Below the pieces are notes generated by a model that had not been told where the DNA came from, did no database searches, and worked only from the letters and a program-made list of their open reading frames with translations. A program made the position numbers and the translations under genes. A stretch of 64,000 bases of DNA from contig NZ_JBDKWG010000104.1 in the NCBI RefSeq assembly GCF_040151475.1, forward strand, positions 18,177 to 82,176. The letters run 5' to 3'. Source of the stretch: CAXBNB01 sp040151475. Its GTDB lineage: Bacteria; Bacteroidota; Bacteroidia; Cytophagales; Cyclobacteriaceae. Each line of letters begins with the position of its first letter. Position 1 is the stretch's first letter. Positions 51,855 to 61,143 of this stretch are shown here, one piece after another.

Positions 51855-52266
51855 GTTTAAAACATCGTGTAAAAGAGAAAAACTGAGAGAAATTCGGGAA
51901 TTTATTTCCAATGCTCTCAAAGAAATTGGTTTTTCTGAAAACGAGGCACATAAAGTGATCCTGGCAGTCGATGAAGTTTGTGCCAATTTGATCATTCACT
52001 CCAACAAGTGTAACCCTACAGAAAATCTTGAAATTTATGTAGAAGACAACAAACAAGGCGTTGTTACCTTTGACATTGTAGATTATGGTATAGGCTTTAA
52101 CTACAGCAACTACAAAGAACCCAATCTGGAAGAAATCGTCAGAAAAAGGAAAAAAGGTGGTTTAGGCATTATGCTAGTAAAAAGCATTATGGATTCAGTC
52201 GAGTTTTCTCAGGAAAAAAACAAGAATGTCTGCCGATTGATGAAAAAATTTCAGTGCAAAAAATAA
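51847..52266 (+). CDS. anti-sigma (RsbW-like) HATPase kinase
   Basis: A 139-aa HATPase: N-box VILAVDEVCANLIIHSN, G1 region DIVDYGIGFNY, and G2 loop KKGGLGIMLVKSIMDSVEF. It would phosphorylate the STAS partner and sequester a sigma factor or another protein. No sigma-factor gene is adjacent, so the final target is unknown. The frame overlaps the STAS gene by 8 nt, giving translational coupling. Confidence 0.88.
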   Translation: MHKFKTSCKREKLREIREFISNALKEIGFSENEAHKVILAVDEVCANLIIHSNKCNPTENLEIYVEDNKQGVVTFDIVDYGIGFNYSNYKEPNLEEIVRKRKKGGLGIMLVKSIMDSVEFSQEKNKNVCRLMKKFQCKK

Positions 52267-52280
52267 TCAATTCAATTCAC

Positions 52281-52288
52281 TACTTTTG
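52281..52288 (+). promoter_or_regulatory. -7 box for the peptidyl-prolyl isomerase operon
   Basis: TACTTTTG fits TAnnTTTG, 38 nt upstream of the ATG at 52327. Confidence 0.4.
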
Positions 52289-52326
52289 CCCTCAACAATC
52301 ACTCGCCCATTACAACAACACCATTT

Positions 52327-54303
52327 ATGCACAAAACCATTTCGCTTAATAAGGTCATTGCACTATTGACATTTTTTTTGATTACTGTCCATTTAACACT
52401 GGGAAACCCAAAAAAATCAAAAGAAAAATACCTCTTTAAGCTAGGTGACAAGGAATACTACGAAGATGAATTCAGATACTACTTTTTTAAAAACAACAAC
52501 AATCTTTCCAAAGATAGTGTCCGGTACAAAGTAGAAGAATACCTGGAATTGTATATCAAATTCAGACTCAAAGTGCAAGAAGCATTAGCCCTGAAAAGGG
52601 ACAAAGACCCTGAATTCACTAAAGAATTTAATGGTTATAAAAGCCAGTTAGCTCAGCCTTATTTAATGGAATCCAAGATCACAGAATCATTGGTTTTAGA
52701 AACTTATGAGCGAATGAAAGAGGAAAGATCTGCTTCACACATTCTACTCAAGGTGAGTAAAGATGCTTTACCAGAAGATACCCTAAAAGTATATAACCGC
52801 CTTTTAGACTTAAAGAAAAAAATTGGCAAAGGTGAAAATTTTGACACGTTGGCTTTTCAATATTCTGAAGACCCTTCAGCTAAATCCAACTATGGGAATT
52901 TAGGGTTCTTTTCTGCCATGCAAATGGTATATCCATTTGAAGAAGCTACCTTCAAGACACCTGTTGGTCAACTGGCAGGCCCAATCAGAACTCAGTTTGG
53001 TTACCACCTAATCCACGTAAAAGATAAAAGACCAGCCATAGGGAAAATACAAGTAGCACACATTATGATCCGTTCAAAAGATGACAGCCTAACGGATCCA
53101 GCTTTAAAAAAGGCTCAATCGATATATGAAAAACTACAAACCGGAGAAGATTGGGACACCCTGTGCAAACTCCACTCAGAAGATTTCAACACGAGTAAAA
53201 AAGGTGGTGCTTTAAATTGGTTCGGCACTGGTAATATTGTTAAAGAATTTGAAGATGCTGCTTTTTCTTTGGATACAATCGGCAGCATTTCTAAGCCCGT
53301 GAGAACGCAATTTGGCTGGCACATCATCAAACTATTGGGCAAAAAAGGATTAGAGCCTTTTGAAAAAATAAAACCTCAACTTGAAAACACCCTGTCTCGT
53401 GATGCTCGCTCTCAGGTCAAAAAAGAAAAGGCAATCGCAGCTATCAAAAGCCAACACAGTTTCACCCTAAATCAGAACAATAAAAAACTTGCATTCGCTA
53501 AATTAGATTCGAGCCTGTTGAAAGGAAAATGGCACTACGATAGCCTCTCAACAGAAAACAAACTGATTTTATTCACTTTGAAGGGCGAAGCTACACCTGT
53601 TGGCGATTTTTTAAAATATGTAAATGATCATCAGAGAAAACGGACAGAAACAAATCTTTTGAGTTATGTAACTGAACTATACAACCGATTTGAAGAAAAA
53701 AGCATTTTTGATTTTGAAGAAGAACATCTTGCAAAAACGAATTTTGATTATAAGATGATCTTGGAGGAATACAGAAGTGGTATTTTGTTGTTTAGCCTCA
53801 TGGAAGAGATGGTATGGGAAAAAGCCGTAAAAGATTCAATTGGTCAAAAAATGTTTTATGAAAACAACAAAGAAAAATACCATATCAAAGAAAATGCGGA
53901 AGTGAGGTTTTTTAGTTCAGAAAAAGAAGAGGTAATCACAAAAGCGAAAACGTTTTTAGATAAAACGAAAAAAGAAATTGACAGTGCTTTCAATGTAAAT
54001 GAACCCTTAACTTTACAACTTTCGGAAAGGGTGGTTGAAAAGGGTGAAGATAAGCTAGTGGACATGTTTTGGACAGAAGGGGTTCATAAGCATGCGGAGA
54101 ACGGAAGGTACTATCTGATTTATGTGAAAAAAATAAACCCCGAAGGAGTCAAACCTTTTGAAAACACAAGAGGCATGGTTATTTCAGGATATCAGGATAA
54201 ATTGGAAAGCGACTGGATAAAAGAATTGAAGTCTAAATATCCGGTAAAAGTGAACAAAGGAATTTTGAAGAAAATAATTTCTAAAATTGAAAAAGAGGTT
54301 TAA
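52327..54303 (+). CDS. periplasmic peptidyl-prolyl isomerase with two parvulin domains
   Basis: A 658-aa protein with a signal peptide (residues 1-26, LLTFFLITVHLTLG). Two PpiC domains are visible: ASHILLKVSKDA ... GYHLIHVKDKRP (about 138-235) and QVAHIMIRSKDD ... GWHIIKLLGKKG (about 240-340). The rest is helical. It should assist folding of outer-membrane proteins. It overlaps the next gene, itself a helper lipoprotein, by 17 nt. Confidence 0.85.
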   Translation: MHKTISLNKVIALLTFFLITVHLTLGNPKKSKEKYLFKLGDKEYYEDEFRYYFFKNNNNLSKDSVRYKVEEYLELYIKFRLKVQEALALKRDKDPEFTKEFNGYKSQLAQPYLMESKITESLVLETYERMKEERSASHILLKVSKDALPEDTLKVYNRLLDLKKKIGKGENFDTLAFQYSEDPSAKSNYGNLGFFSAMQMVYPFEEATFKTPVGQLAGPIRTQFGYHLIHVKDKRPAIGKIQVAHIMIRSKDDSLTDPALKKAQSIYEKLQTGEDWDTLCKLHSEDFNTSKKGGALNWFGTGNIVKEFEDAAFSLDTIGSISKPVRTQFGWHIIKLLGKKGLEPFEKIKPQLENTLSRDARSQVKKEKAIAAIKSQHSFTLNQNNKKLAFAKLDSSLLKGKWHYDSLSTENKLILFTLKGEATPVGDFLKYVNDHQRKRTETNLLSYVTELYNRFEEKSIFDFEEEHLAKTNFDYKMILEEYRSGILLFSLMEEMVWEKAVKDSIGQKMFYENNKEKYHIKENAEVRFFSSEKEEVITKAKTFLDKTKKEIDSAFNVNEPLTLQLSERVVEKGEDKLVDMFWTEGVHKHAENGRYYLIYVKKINPEGVKPFENTRGMVISGYQDKLESDWIKELKSKYPVKVNKGILKKIISKIEKEV

Positions 54304-55165
54304 AATACTATTTATCGGATTGGTATTTTTGTCATCTTGCGATCTGCTGGACAAGTGGACTACTCAAGCTGACGAAAACAAGGTGGTAGATTCTAAACCT
54401 ATAGCCAGGGTAAATGACATTTATCTTTATGAAAAAGACATAAAAGGACTTGTACCCAACTCTATTGCTAATGGAGATAGTGCCAATATTATAGCCCAAT
54501 ACATAGATTCCTGGATCAAAAAGCAATTGATGATATCGAAAGCTTCACGGGAAATAGAATTCAACAAAGCTGATATCGAAAGAAAAGTACTCGACTACAG
54601 GTATGCACTGATGGCACATGACTTTGAAAAATATTTCATCAACAAAAATCTGGACAAAGAAGTCTCGGCAGAAGAGATAGAAGAATATTACAAGGAAAAA
54701 TTCGAGAATTTTGTCTTGAGAAAAAACATCGTGAGGTGCTTATTTGCAAAAATTCCCAAACAGGCACCACAAATAAATACTTTCCGAAACCAGATAAGAT
54801 CATTCCCTAAATCAAACATAGAAGAGATTCAATCCTATTGTTATAGATTTGCGACCAAATCATCTTTGGAAGCTGATCTTTGGTTAAATTTTGATGAAGT
54901 GATCTCAAACACTCCACTGGCAAACATTCAGGATAGAGTGACTTTTTTGAAGAATAATAGTTTTAATGAGACGTCTGATGAAGAATATTATTACTACATC
55001 AGACTGCTGGAGTATAAAATTTCAAACCAAATATCACCGTTGGAATTTATTAGAGATGACATTGAAAGCATACTAATCAATAAGAAAAAAGTGCAGTTGA
55101 GAAAAATATTGGAAGACGAAGTGTATAAAGAAGCTAAAGAGAAAAATGAATTTGCGATATATTAA
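54287..55165 (+). CDS. SurA-N-like periplasmic chaperone lipoprotein
   Basis: A 292-aa protein from a TTG at 54287 that overlaps the upstream gene. KKRFKILFIGLVFLSSC ends in a lipobox Cys. ARVNDIYLYEKDIKGLVP and a helical SurA-N-type region follow; no complete parvulin motif was seen. It lies between two parvulin genes and probably works as their membrane-tethered partner. The start codon choice is uncertain. Confidence 0.7.
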   Translation: MKKRFKILFIGLVFLSSCDLLDKWTTQADENKVVDSKPIARVNDIYLYEKDIKGLVPNSIANGDSANIIAQYIDSWIKKQLMISKASREIEFNKADIERKVLDYRYALMAHDFEKYFINKNLDKEVSAEEIEEYYKEKFENFVLRKNIVRCLFAKIPKQAPQINTFRNQIRSFPKSNIEEIQSYCYRFATKSSLEADLWLNFDEVISNTPLANIQDRVTFLKNNSFNETSDEEYYYYIRLLEYKISNQISPLEFIRDDIESILINKKKVQLRKILEDEVYKEAKEKNEFAIY

Positions 55166-56498
55166 AATAAAAACTTTCCTTACATCTATTCTGATCATAT
55201 TGACACTGGGATCATCTATGGCTCAAACTGAGCAGGGTGTATTGATAGATAAAATTGTAGCCAAAGTAGATGACTACATTATCTTAAAATCTGAATTGGA
55301 AAAAGCCTATTTGGATTTTCTATCCAGAGGACAGGTTTCTCAGGGCAATGCCAAATGCCAAATGATGGAAACACTTGTGATCAACAAACTGATGGTAGCG
55401 AAAGCAGAAATCGACTCTGTGGAAGTAACCCCTGATCAGGTAAACCAAAACCTGGAGCAAAGAATATCTTATATCGTTTCCCAAATCGGATCAGTGCAGG
55501 CTCTTGAAGAATACTATGGAAAAACTATGGATCAGTTCAGACAAGAAATGTTTGATCAAATCAAGGAACAACTAGTTGTACAAAAAATGCAGGGGGAAAT
55601 TACTACAGACGTAAAAGTAACTCCTGCAGAAGTCAAGAGATTTTTCAACAAAATCCCAAGAGACAGTTTGCCTTTCTTTTCAAGTGAAGTAGCTATCGCC
55701 CAGATTGTCAAAAAGCCCGAAATCAATAAAGCTCAAAAGGAAAAAGTAAAGAAACAACTCAATGAGATCAGGGATCAGATTTTGGCCGGAGGGAGTTTTA
55801 GTGATTTGGCTAAGAAATATTCAATGGATCCGGGATCTGGTTCAAAAGGTGGAAAATTAGGATTTTTCAAACGAGGGGAGTTGGCTCCTGAATATGAAGC
55901 AACCGCTTTGAGTCTGGAGCCTGGAGAAATATCACTCCCTGTTGAAACGCAATTTGGCTTTCACATCATTCAGCTGGTAGAAAGGTTGGGAAATACGTTC
56001 AACACCAATCATATTCTGATCATTCCAAGTTCATCCAGTACTGACATGGATGATGCCAGAAAATACCTTGATAGCCTGCGTACAGTCATCAATCTGGATA
56101 GCATCTCCTTCGAAAAAGCAGCAAAGGAATATTCGGACGATCAGACGACAGCAGGTAGCGGAGGCTTCTTTCTGGACGCTACTGGTGCTTCCAGAGTATC
56201 TGTAGAAGAACTCGATCCTGTTATATTCTTTACCATTGACACCATGCAAATCAACACCATCACCAAACCGATGGACTTCAGAATGGAAGATGGAACAGAT
56301 GCCGTAAGGATACTATACTACAAAGAAAAAATATCACCACATCAGGCAAGCTTACTAGACGATTATCAAAAAATAAGGTCAGCTACTTTGGCCAGCAAAC
56401 GCAACGAAATACTCTCAAATTGGTTTAAGGAAGCTAAAGGTGATGTATATATACACCTTGAACCCGAATATGAGTATTGTGATATTTTAAAAGACTGA
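55146..56498 (+). CDS. SurA-like peptidyl-prolyl isomerase
   Basis: A 450-aa protein: signal peptide 1-27 (ending SSMAQ), a SurA N-domain (VDKIVAKVDDYIILKSELEKA-like opening, shortened here to IVAKVDDYIILKSE), and two parvulin-type domains (EVAIAQIVKKPE ... GFHIIQLVERLG about 178-275; TNHILIIPSSSS about 280-300 onward). It should act as the periplasmic chaperone for outer-membrane beta-barrels. Its reading frame overlaps the preceding gene by 20 nt, and the MoxR gene is 25 nt downstream. Confidence 0.87.
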   Translation: MNLRYIKIKTFLTSILIILTLGSSMAQTEQGVLIDKIVAKVDDYIILKSELEKAYLDFLSRGQVSQGNAKCQMMETLVINKLMVAKAEIDSVEVTPDQVNQNLEQRISYIVSQIGSVQALEEYYGKTMDQFRQEMFDQIKEQLVVQKMQGEITTDVKVTPAEVKRFFNKIPRDSLPFFSSEVAIAQIVKKPEINKAQKEKVKKQLNEIRDQILAGGSFSDLAKKYSMDPGSGSKGGKLGFFKRGELAPEYEATALSLEPGEISLPVETQFGFHIIQLVERLGNTFNTNHILIIPSSSSTDMDDARKYLDSLRTVINLDSISFEKAAKEYSDDQTTAGSGGFFLDATGASRVSVEELDPVIFFTIDTMQINTITKPMDFRMEDGTDAVRILYYKEKISPHQASLLDDYQKIRSATLASKRNEILSNWFKEAKGDVYIHLEPEYEYCDILKD

Positions 56499-56523
56499 TC
56501 TTCAAAAAAACAATTCCAATTTT

Positions 56524-57489
56524 ATGAGTGCATATAGCAATGAAGTTGAAGCTGCAGATGGCTTAAAGCAAGCTTATTCAAAACTAAAAACTGAAATATC
56601 CAAAGTTATAATAGGGCAGGACAAAGTAGTGCAACTGCTCCTCACATCTATTTTCTGCGAGGGGCATTCCCTACTTGTGGGTGTTCCTGGTTTGGCTAAA
56701 ACATTATTGATCAGAACAATAGCTGAAGCATTGCACTTAGATTTCAATAGGATTCAATTCACTCCTGACCTAATGCCGTCAGACATACTAGGAGCAGAAA
56801 CTCTGGATAAAGACAGAAATTTCAAATTTATCAAAGGGCCAATATTTTCTAATATCATTCTTGCAGATGAAATCAACCGTACACCCCCAAAAACACAGGC
56901 TGCACTATTAGAATCTATGCAGGAATATTCGGTAACCATAGCCGGAGAGCATCGACCTTTGCAAAAACCCTTTTTCGTATTGGCTACACAAAACCCAATA
57001 GAGCAAGAAGGAACCTATCCTCTTCCGGAAGCCCAGCTTGACCGTTTTATGTTTATGATTACACTTGATTATCCGTCTTTTGAATCGGAAGTAGAAATCA
57101 TAAAAAAAACTACCGGAGAAGCAGGAGAAAAGGTAAAACAAATATTGACAGGAGGAGAAATCATAGAATTTCAGAATCTCATCCAGAAAGTACCTGTAGC
57201 AGACAATGTCGTAGAATATGCAGTAGGCCTTGTACACAAAACACGTCCTGCATCCGAAAAAACTTCGGAAATGGCAAAAAATTATTTGGAATGGGGAGCC
57301 GGACCAAGAGCATCTCAATACCTGATTAAAGGTGCCAAATGCAACGCCCTGATCAATGGAAAATATTCTCCGGATATCGAAGATGTTCAGGCTCTGGCCA
57401 AATCTGTCCTTAGCCATAGAATAGTGAGAAACTTTAAAGCTGAAGCTGAAGGTGTGACCGTTGATAAAATTATTGAGAGTATTCTATAA
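56524..57489 (+). CDS. MoxR-family AAA ATPase
   Basis: A 321-aa protein: Walker A region LLVGVPGLAKTLLIR (about 51-65), Walker B with ILADEINRTPPKTQAALLESM, sensor ATQNPIEQEGTYPLPEAQLDRF, and a C-terminal lid. MoxR ATPases work with VWA-domain partners as chaperones for metal insertion or complex assembly. No VWA gene is adjacent here, and it follows the isomerase trio instead, suggesting a role in envelope protein assembly. That link is inferred. Confidence 0.92.
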   Translation: MSAYSNEVEAADGLKQAYSKLKTEISKVIIGQDKVVQLLLTSIFCEGHSLLVGVPGLAKTLLIRTIAEALHLDFNRIQFTPDLMPSDILGAETLDKDRNFKFIKGPIFSNIILADEINRTPPKTQAALLESMQEYSVTIAGEHRPLQKPFFVLATQNPIEQEGTYPLPEAQLDRFMFMITLDYPSFESEVEIIKKTTGEAGEKVKQILTGGEIIEFQNLIQKVPVADNVVEYAVGLVHKTRPASEKTSEMAKNYLEWGAGPRASQYLIKGAKCNALINGKYSPDIEDVQALAKSVLSHRIVRNFKAEAEGVTVDKIIESIL

Positions 57490-57631
57490 ACTAAAAAGTA
57501 AGTCAGACTTTCACCTCTTTTTCCCTGCTGCACCTTTTTAATGGCATCCTTATGTGAATCCGGGAGTACCCTTTCCTTTCGAGTTAATTACAATTTTATA
57601 TTTCCTCCCTTTTTCTAAAATTGGACATGAA

Positions 57632-57648
57632 TTTCTCATTTTGAGAAA
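57632..57648. promoter_or_regulatory. 17-bp dyad, candidate response-regulator binding site (copy 1)
   Basis: TTTCTCATTTTGAGAAA, a dyad with arms TTTCTCA/TGAGAAA. A 16/17 copy occurs at 62507-62523. It lies 82 bp upstream of the -24 GG of the DUF4382 promoter, a usual distance for an enhancer-binding activator. Confidence 0.5.
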
Positions 57649-57681
57649 TATTTCATATTTACGATTTTCATACATAGTTGT

Positions 57682-57696
57682 TAATCAATGATTTAA
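57682..57696. promoter_or_regulatory. shared promoter element TAATCAATGATTTAA (copy 1)
   Basis: It differs from 62546-62561 by one base insertion, and its start is exactly 32 bp before the -24 GG in both promoters. It includes AATCAATGATTTA, which fits the IHF-type consensus of Proteobacteria. ATCAATGATTT and AAATCATTGAT (57684-57713) also form a perfect 11-bp inverted repeat. Confidence 0.45.
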
Positions 57697-57712
57697 CAAC
57701 TAAAATCATTGA

Positions 57713-57728
57713 TGGCATATCGTTGGCA
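57713..57728 (+). promoter_or_regulatory. sigma-54-type -24/-12 promoter for the DUF4382 gene
   Basis: TGGCATATCGTTGGCA: GG at 57714-57715 and GC at 57726-57727 are 10 bp apart, and the match to TGGCAC-N5-TTGCA has one mismatch in the TTGC. It lies 41 nt before the ATG. Confidence 0.55.
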
Positions 57729-57768
57729 ACCATGGTTGACAATAGAAATTGTTAAATCTTAAAATAAA

Positions 57769-58686
57769 ATGAATATCATGAAAAATTTAAAATTGTCAAT
57801 CAAAATTTTAGGCGTTGTATTAATGGCCGGGCTTTTCGCCTGTAACGACGGAGACGACCCATCATTTAAAGGAAGGGCGAATGTAAAAGCAACTGATGCC
57901 GCAGTTGATGCAGAAAATGTAAGCGCAGTGTATTTATCAGTGAGTGAAATTCAGGCCACTGCCAATGGTCAGACCAAAACAGTAGTTTCGTTTAATACTC
58001 CTAAGAAATTTAATATCATGGCGTACCAAAATGGGGCAACCTACTTAGTAGGAGATGGAGAACTTGATGCAGGATCATACTCTGACCTTAGATTCATTAC
58101 TTCAGGAGGATCAGATTCATATATAGAATTTGATGACGGATCTACTGAAAACCTTGTGATAGAAAATGGAACAACCACAGGATACAGAATTCAGGGAGCA
58201 TTCGAGATTGCAACCAATACTACTACAGATCTTGTGGCTGACATAGACTTGCGAAAAGCTTTAGTAGCTACATCTGACGGATCTTTCAAGTTGAGATCAA
58301 CTGCCAGAGTGGTAGCAGAGGATAATACTGGCAAAATTGAAGGAACCGTTTCACAGTCTGCTGAAGCTTCGGAGCGAATGGTGGTGTATGCTTATGAAAG
58401 TGGTACTTTCAGTGCATCAGAAGAAAACGCACCTGCAGACGGCAACACCAGATACGAAGGTTCTATCAACTCAGCCATTGTTTCTGAAAACGGATCATAT
58501 ACTCTGGCCTTTATGGAAGAAGGAGATTATGAGATAATAGTTGCCAAATATACCAATCAGGACGATGATGAGGATATGGAATTTGAGGGAAGACTTAATT
58601 CTTCGATAATGATCAATGGTTCTCTGTTCAATAAAATCAGCGTAACCAGCAATACCACCATATCAGCCAATCTATTAATAAATTAA
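57769..58686 (+). CDS. DUF4382 lipoprotein
   Basis: A 305-aa protein. MKNLKLSIKILGVVLMAGLFAC is a lipoprotein signal. DUF4382 covers about residues 33-180 (VSAVYLSVSEIQATANGQ, YLVGDGELDAGSYSDLRFI, ADIDLRKALV). The rest is a second beta-rich domain with a GDYEIIVAKYT strand, ending NTTISANLLIN. Function unknown; surface or periplasmic. A candidate sigma-54 promoter with an activator dyad precedes it and a terminator follows, so it is monocistronic. Confidence 0.85.
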   Translation: MNIMKNLKLSIKILGVVLMAGLFACNDGDDPSFKGRANVKATDAAVDAENVSAVYLSVSEIQATANGQTKTVVSFNTPKKFNIMAYQNGATYLVGDGELDAGSYSDLRFITSGGSDSYIEFDDGSTENLVIENGTTTGYRIQGAFEIATNTTTDLVADIDLRKALVATSDGSFKLRSTARVVAEDNTGKIEGTVSQSAEASERMVVYAYESGTFSASEENAPADGNTRYEGSINSAIVSENGSYTLAFMEEGDYEIIVAKYTNQDDDEDMEFEGRLNSSIMINGSLFNKISVTSNTTISANLLIN

Positions 58687-58705
58687 CAAAATTAAACCAT
58701 TTAAG

Positions 58706-58728
58706 AAGGGGCTTTTAGCCCCTTTTTT
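58706..58728 (+). terminator. Rho-independent terminator after the DUF4382 gene
   Basis: AAGGGGC (58706-58712) pairs with GCCCCTT (58718-58724) around TTTTA, followed by a T-run. Confidence 0.85.
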
Positions 58729-58735
58729 ATTATCT

Positions 58736-61138
58736 ATGGATAAATATTTCTACAATACCACTAAGATAAAAAGGTTGAGAAGAACATTGTATCCTTACCT
58801 GTTGAGTGGATCCCTTCTGATCCTGATCCTCGGTGCTACTGTCATCGGCTATTTCGCATATCAAAATTTCAACAACATTATTGTTGCCCTGGAAGAGGAG
58901 GTAAAACCCAATGGAGATTTGGTCATTCTCAATGACATTTCCACTGAATTGGAAAATGTAGAAAACGCTCTGGAAGGATTCGTTCTCAATGAGGATGCAG
59001 AATATATGAAAAACTTTCAGACAGGTATTCAAAATGCCATTTTATTGCTGGATTCATTAAAAACCAGAAATACCGATGCATTGTTTTTATCCTATACCGA
59101 TTCGCTCCATTTTTTGATTCAGAACAAAAGCCGGATACTTACAGAAGTATCCAAACTGGATTATCAATTACTAGAAAACACTTTCGCAGATGTGGAGCAA
59201 CAAGTAGTACAAAAAGAATCGACAATTGTAGTCGAGAATGACCTGCCAGAAAAGAAAAAAGGATTTTTGAACAAAATTTTTGGCAAAAAAAAGGCAAAAA
59301 AAAGTATAGAGACTCAGCCCCAATCTTTTGCTCAAAAGCCCATTGATTCTGTTGTAAATAAAGTAAAAACACAGATTTACAATCAAAGGAAAAAAGAAAT
59401 AAGCCTGTATGAGGATCACCAGAATATAGATGCCAGCCTAACTTCACTCATCTCCAGAATGGAATCCTGGCAAATTCACAGGATCAAAGTTCTGGCCGCA
59501 ATAGCACAAAATCAGGCAAAACTTACGAACCGCTACATTGTGATTTTCAGTGTAGTAGCTCCCATTATTCTTTTGGCCACTCTGCTAATTTTAATCATAT
59601 ACGTCTCCCGAACCAGAAAACACCAGCAGCTCCTCAAATCTGCGAAAGAAAATGCCATCAAACTTGCCAAAGAAAAAGAACAATTTCTGGCAAATATGAG
59701 TCATGAAATCAGAACTCCCATGAACGCAATTGTTGGTTTTTCAAGGCTTCTTCAAAAAACAGAGCTTAACCCAAGCCAACAAGAGCAGCTCAGCATCATT
59801 ACTAAATCGTCTGATCATCTCATACATATTCTCAACGACATACTTGATTTTACCAAGCTTCAGTCGGGCAAAATAAATCTTGAAGAAAAAGTATTTGATC
59901 CGGCTCTGGTCATTAAAGAAATCGTTCAGCTTTTGAGCCATAAGGCAAAAGAAAAAGGACTAATACTAACAACCAACCTATCGGACTTACCTGAATACAT
60001 AAAAGGAGACCCTTTTAGGCTCAAACAAATATTGCTTAACCTCATCTTCAACAGCATCAAATTTACCGAACAGGGTAATGTAACCATTAATGCCAAGACA
60101 ATAACTAAAAAGGGTTCTACGCACATTCAATTGGATGTAATAGACACAGGTATTGGCATTCCGAAAGAAAAGCAATCAAAAATATTTGAAGATTTTGAGC
60201 AAGTAAGCCAAAACGACATGCAAACAGGTACAGGTTTGGGACTCTCAATCACAAAAAAACTGGTAAACCTTCATAATGGTAAAATAAGTCTTAAAAGCAA
60301 AGAGGGTAGTGGAACTACCTTTAGTGTAAAGCTGGTATATAAACTCGCAGAAAATGAAAATACTACTACGAAGAGCAATGATAGCAGCCATCAGTATGAC
60401 ATTTCAGGATTCCACATGCTTATAGCAGACGATGAAGCCTTTAACAGAAAACTGTTGGCTGTAATCCTATCTGAACAAGGTATTACTTTCGACGAGGCTG
60501 AAAATGGAGATGAAACCTATAAACTACTCAATGAAAAAAAATACGATATAGTGCTTTTGGATTTTCGTATGCCTAAAATGAATGGCCCTGAAATAACAGA
60601 AAAAATCAGAGCAGAGAAGAAATTAAACTCCGAAATACCAATCATTGGACTTACAGCAACTGTATCAGATCAAGACATGCTCCTGGCCAAAAAATCAGGA
60701 ATCAATCATGTCCTTAGAAAACCTTTTGATACCGAAGAGTTACTCACATTAATAGAAAAAGAGCTAGCTGAAAAGCCAAAAAAAATAGAATCCGAATCAG
60801 AAAGTATTCCTGAATTTAATTTAGAATCTTTGGGAAGAATGGGCGATGAAACATTTGTCAAAGAAATGGTAGAAACGTTCATAAATAGCACCACTCAAAA
60901 TCTTGATTGCCTAAATAAGGAAATTGAACATCAAAACTGGGGGAAAACCGCAGACATCATTCACAAAATGATTGCCCCGACCAGACATTTTAAGGCCAAA
61001 AGCCTGGTCAGTTTACTCAAAAAAAATGAGATGTCTGCCAGATTCGGCAAACCCATTGATAAACAGGAGCGAGAAAAAATCAATCAGGAATTACTTTCCC
61101 TTGTTGCTTCCCTTCAGCTATATTTACGGCAAACGTAG
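58736..61138 (+). CDS. hybrid sensor histidine kinase with receiver and Hpt domains
   Basis: An 800-aa protein. TM1 about 20-43, a periplasmic helical domain to about 260 (Lys/Gln-rich), TM2 about 262-288, HisKA with the phospho-His in FLANMSHEIRTPMN (His323), HATPase with DTGIGIPKEKQ and TGLGLSIT, a receiver with Asp609 in VLLDFRMPKMNG, and a C-terminal Hpt with candidate His743 in DIIHKMIAPTRHF. It can run an internal phosphorelay and hand phosphate to the response regulator 5 nt downstream. The signal is unknown. Confidence 0.9.
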   Translation: MDKYFYNTTKIKRLRRTLYPYLLSGSLLILILGATVIGYFAYQNFNNIIVALEEEVKPNGDLVILNDISTELENVENALEGFVLNEDAEYMKNFQTGIQNAILLLDSLKTRNTDALFLSYTDSLHFLIQNKSRILTEVSKLDYQLLENTFADVEQQVVQKESTIVVENDLPEKKKGFLNKIFGKKKAKKSIETQPQSFAQKPIDSVVNKVKTQIYNQRKKEISLYEDHQNIDASLTSLISRMESWQIHRIKVLAAIAQNQAKLTNRYIVIFSVVAPIILLATLLILIIYVSRTRKHQQLLKSAKENAIKLAKEKEQFLANMSHEIRTPMNAIVGFSRLLQKTELNPSQQEQLSIITKSSDHLIHILNDILDFTKLQSGKINLEEKVFDPALVIKEIVQLLSHKAKEKGLILTTNLSDLPEYIKGDPFRLKQILLNLIFNSIKFTEQGNVTINAKTITKKGSTHIQLDVIDTGIGIPKEKQSKIFEDFEQVSQNDMQTGTGLGLSITKKLVNLHNGKISLKSKEGSGTTFSVKLVYKLAENENTTTKSNDSSHQYDISGFHMLIADDEAFNRKLLAVILSEQGITFDEAENGDETYKLLNEKKYDIVLLDFRMPKMNGPEITEKIRAEKKLNSEIPIIGLTATVSDQDMLLAKKSGINHVLRKPFDTEELLTLIEKELAEKPKKIESESESIPEFNLESLGRMGDETFVKEMVETFINSTTQNLDCLNKEIEHQNWGKTADIIHKMIAPTRHFKAKSLVSLLKKNEMSARFGKPIDKQEREKINQELLSLVASLQLYLRQT

Positions 61139-61143
61139 ATTAA

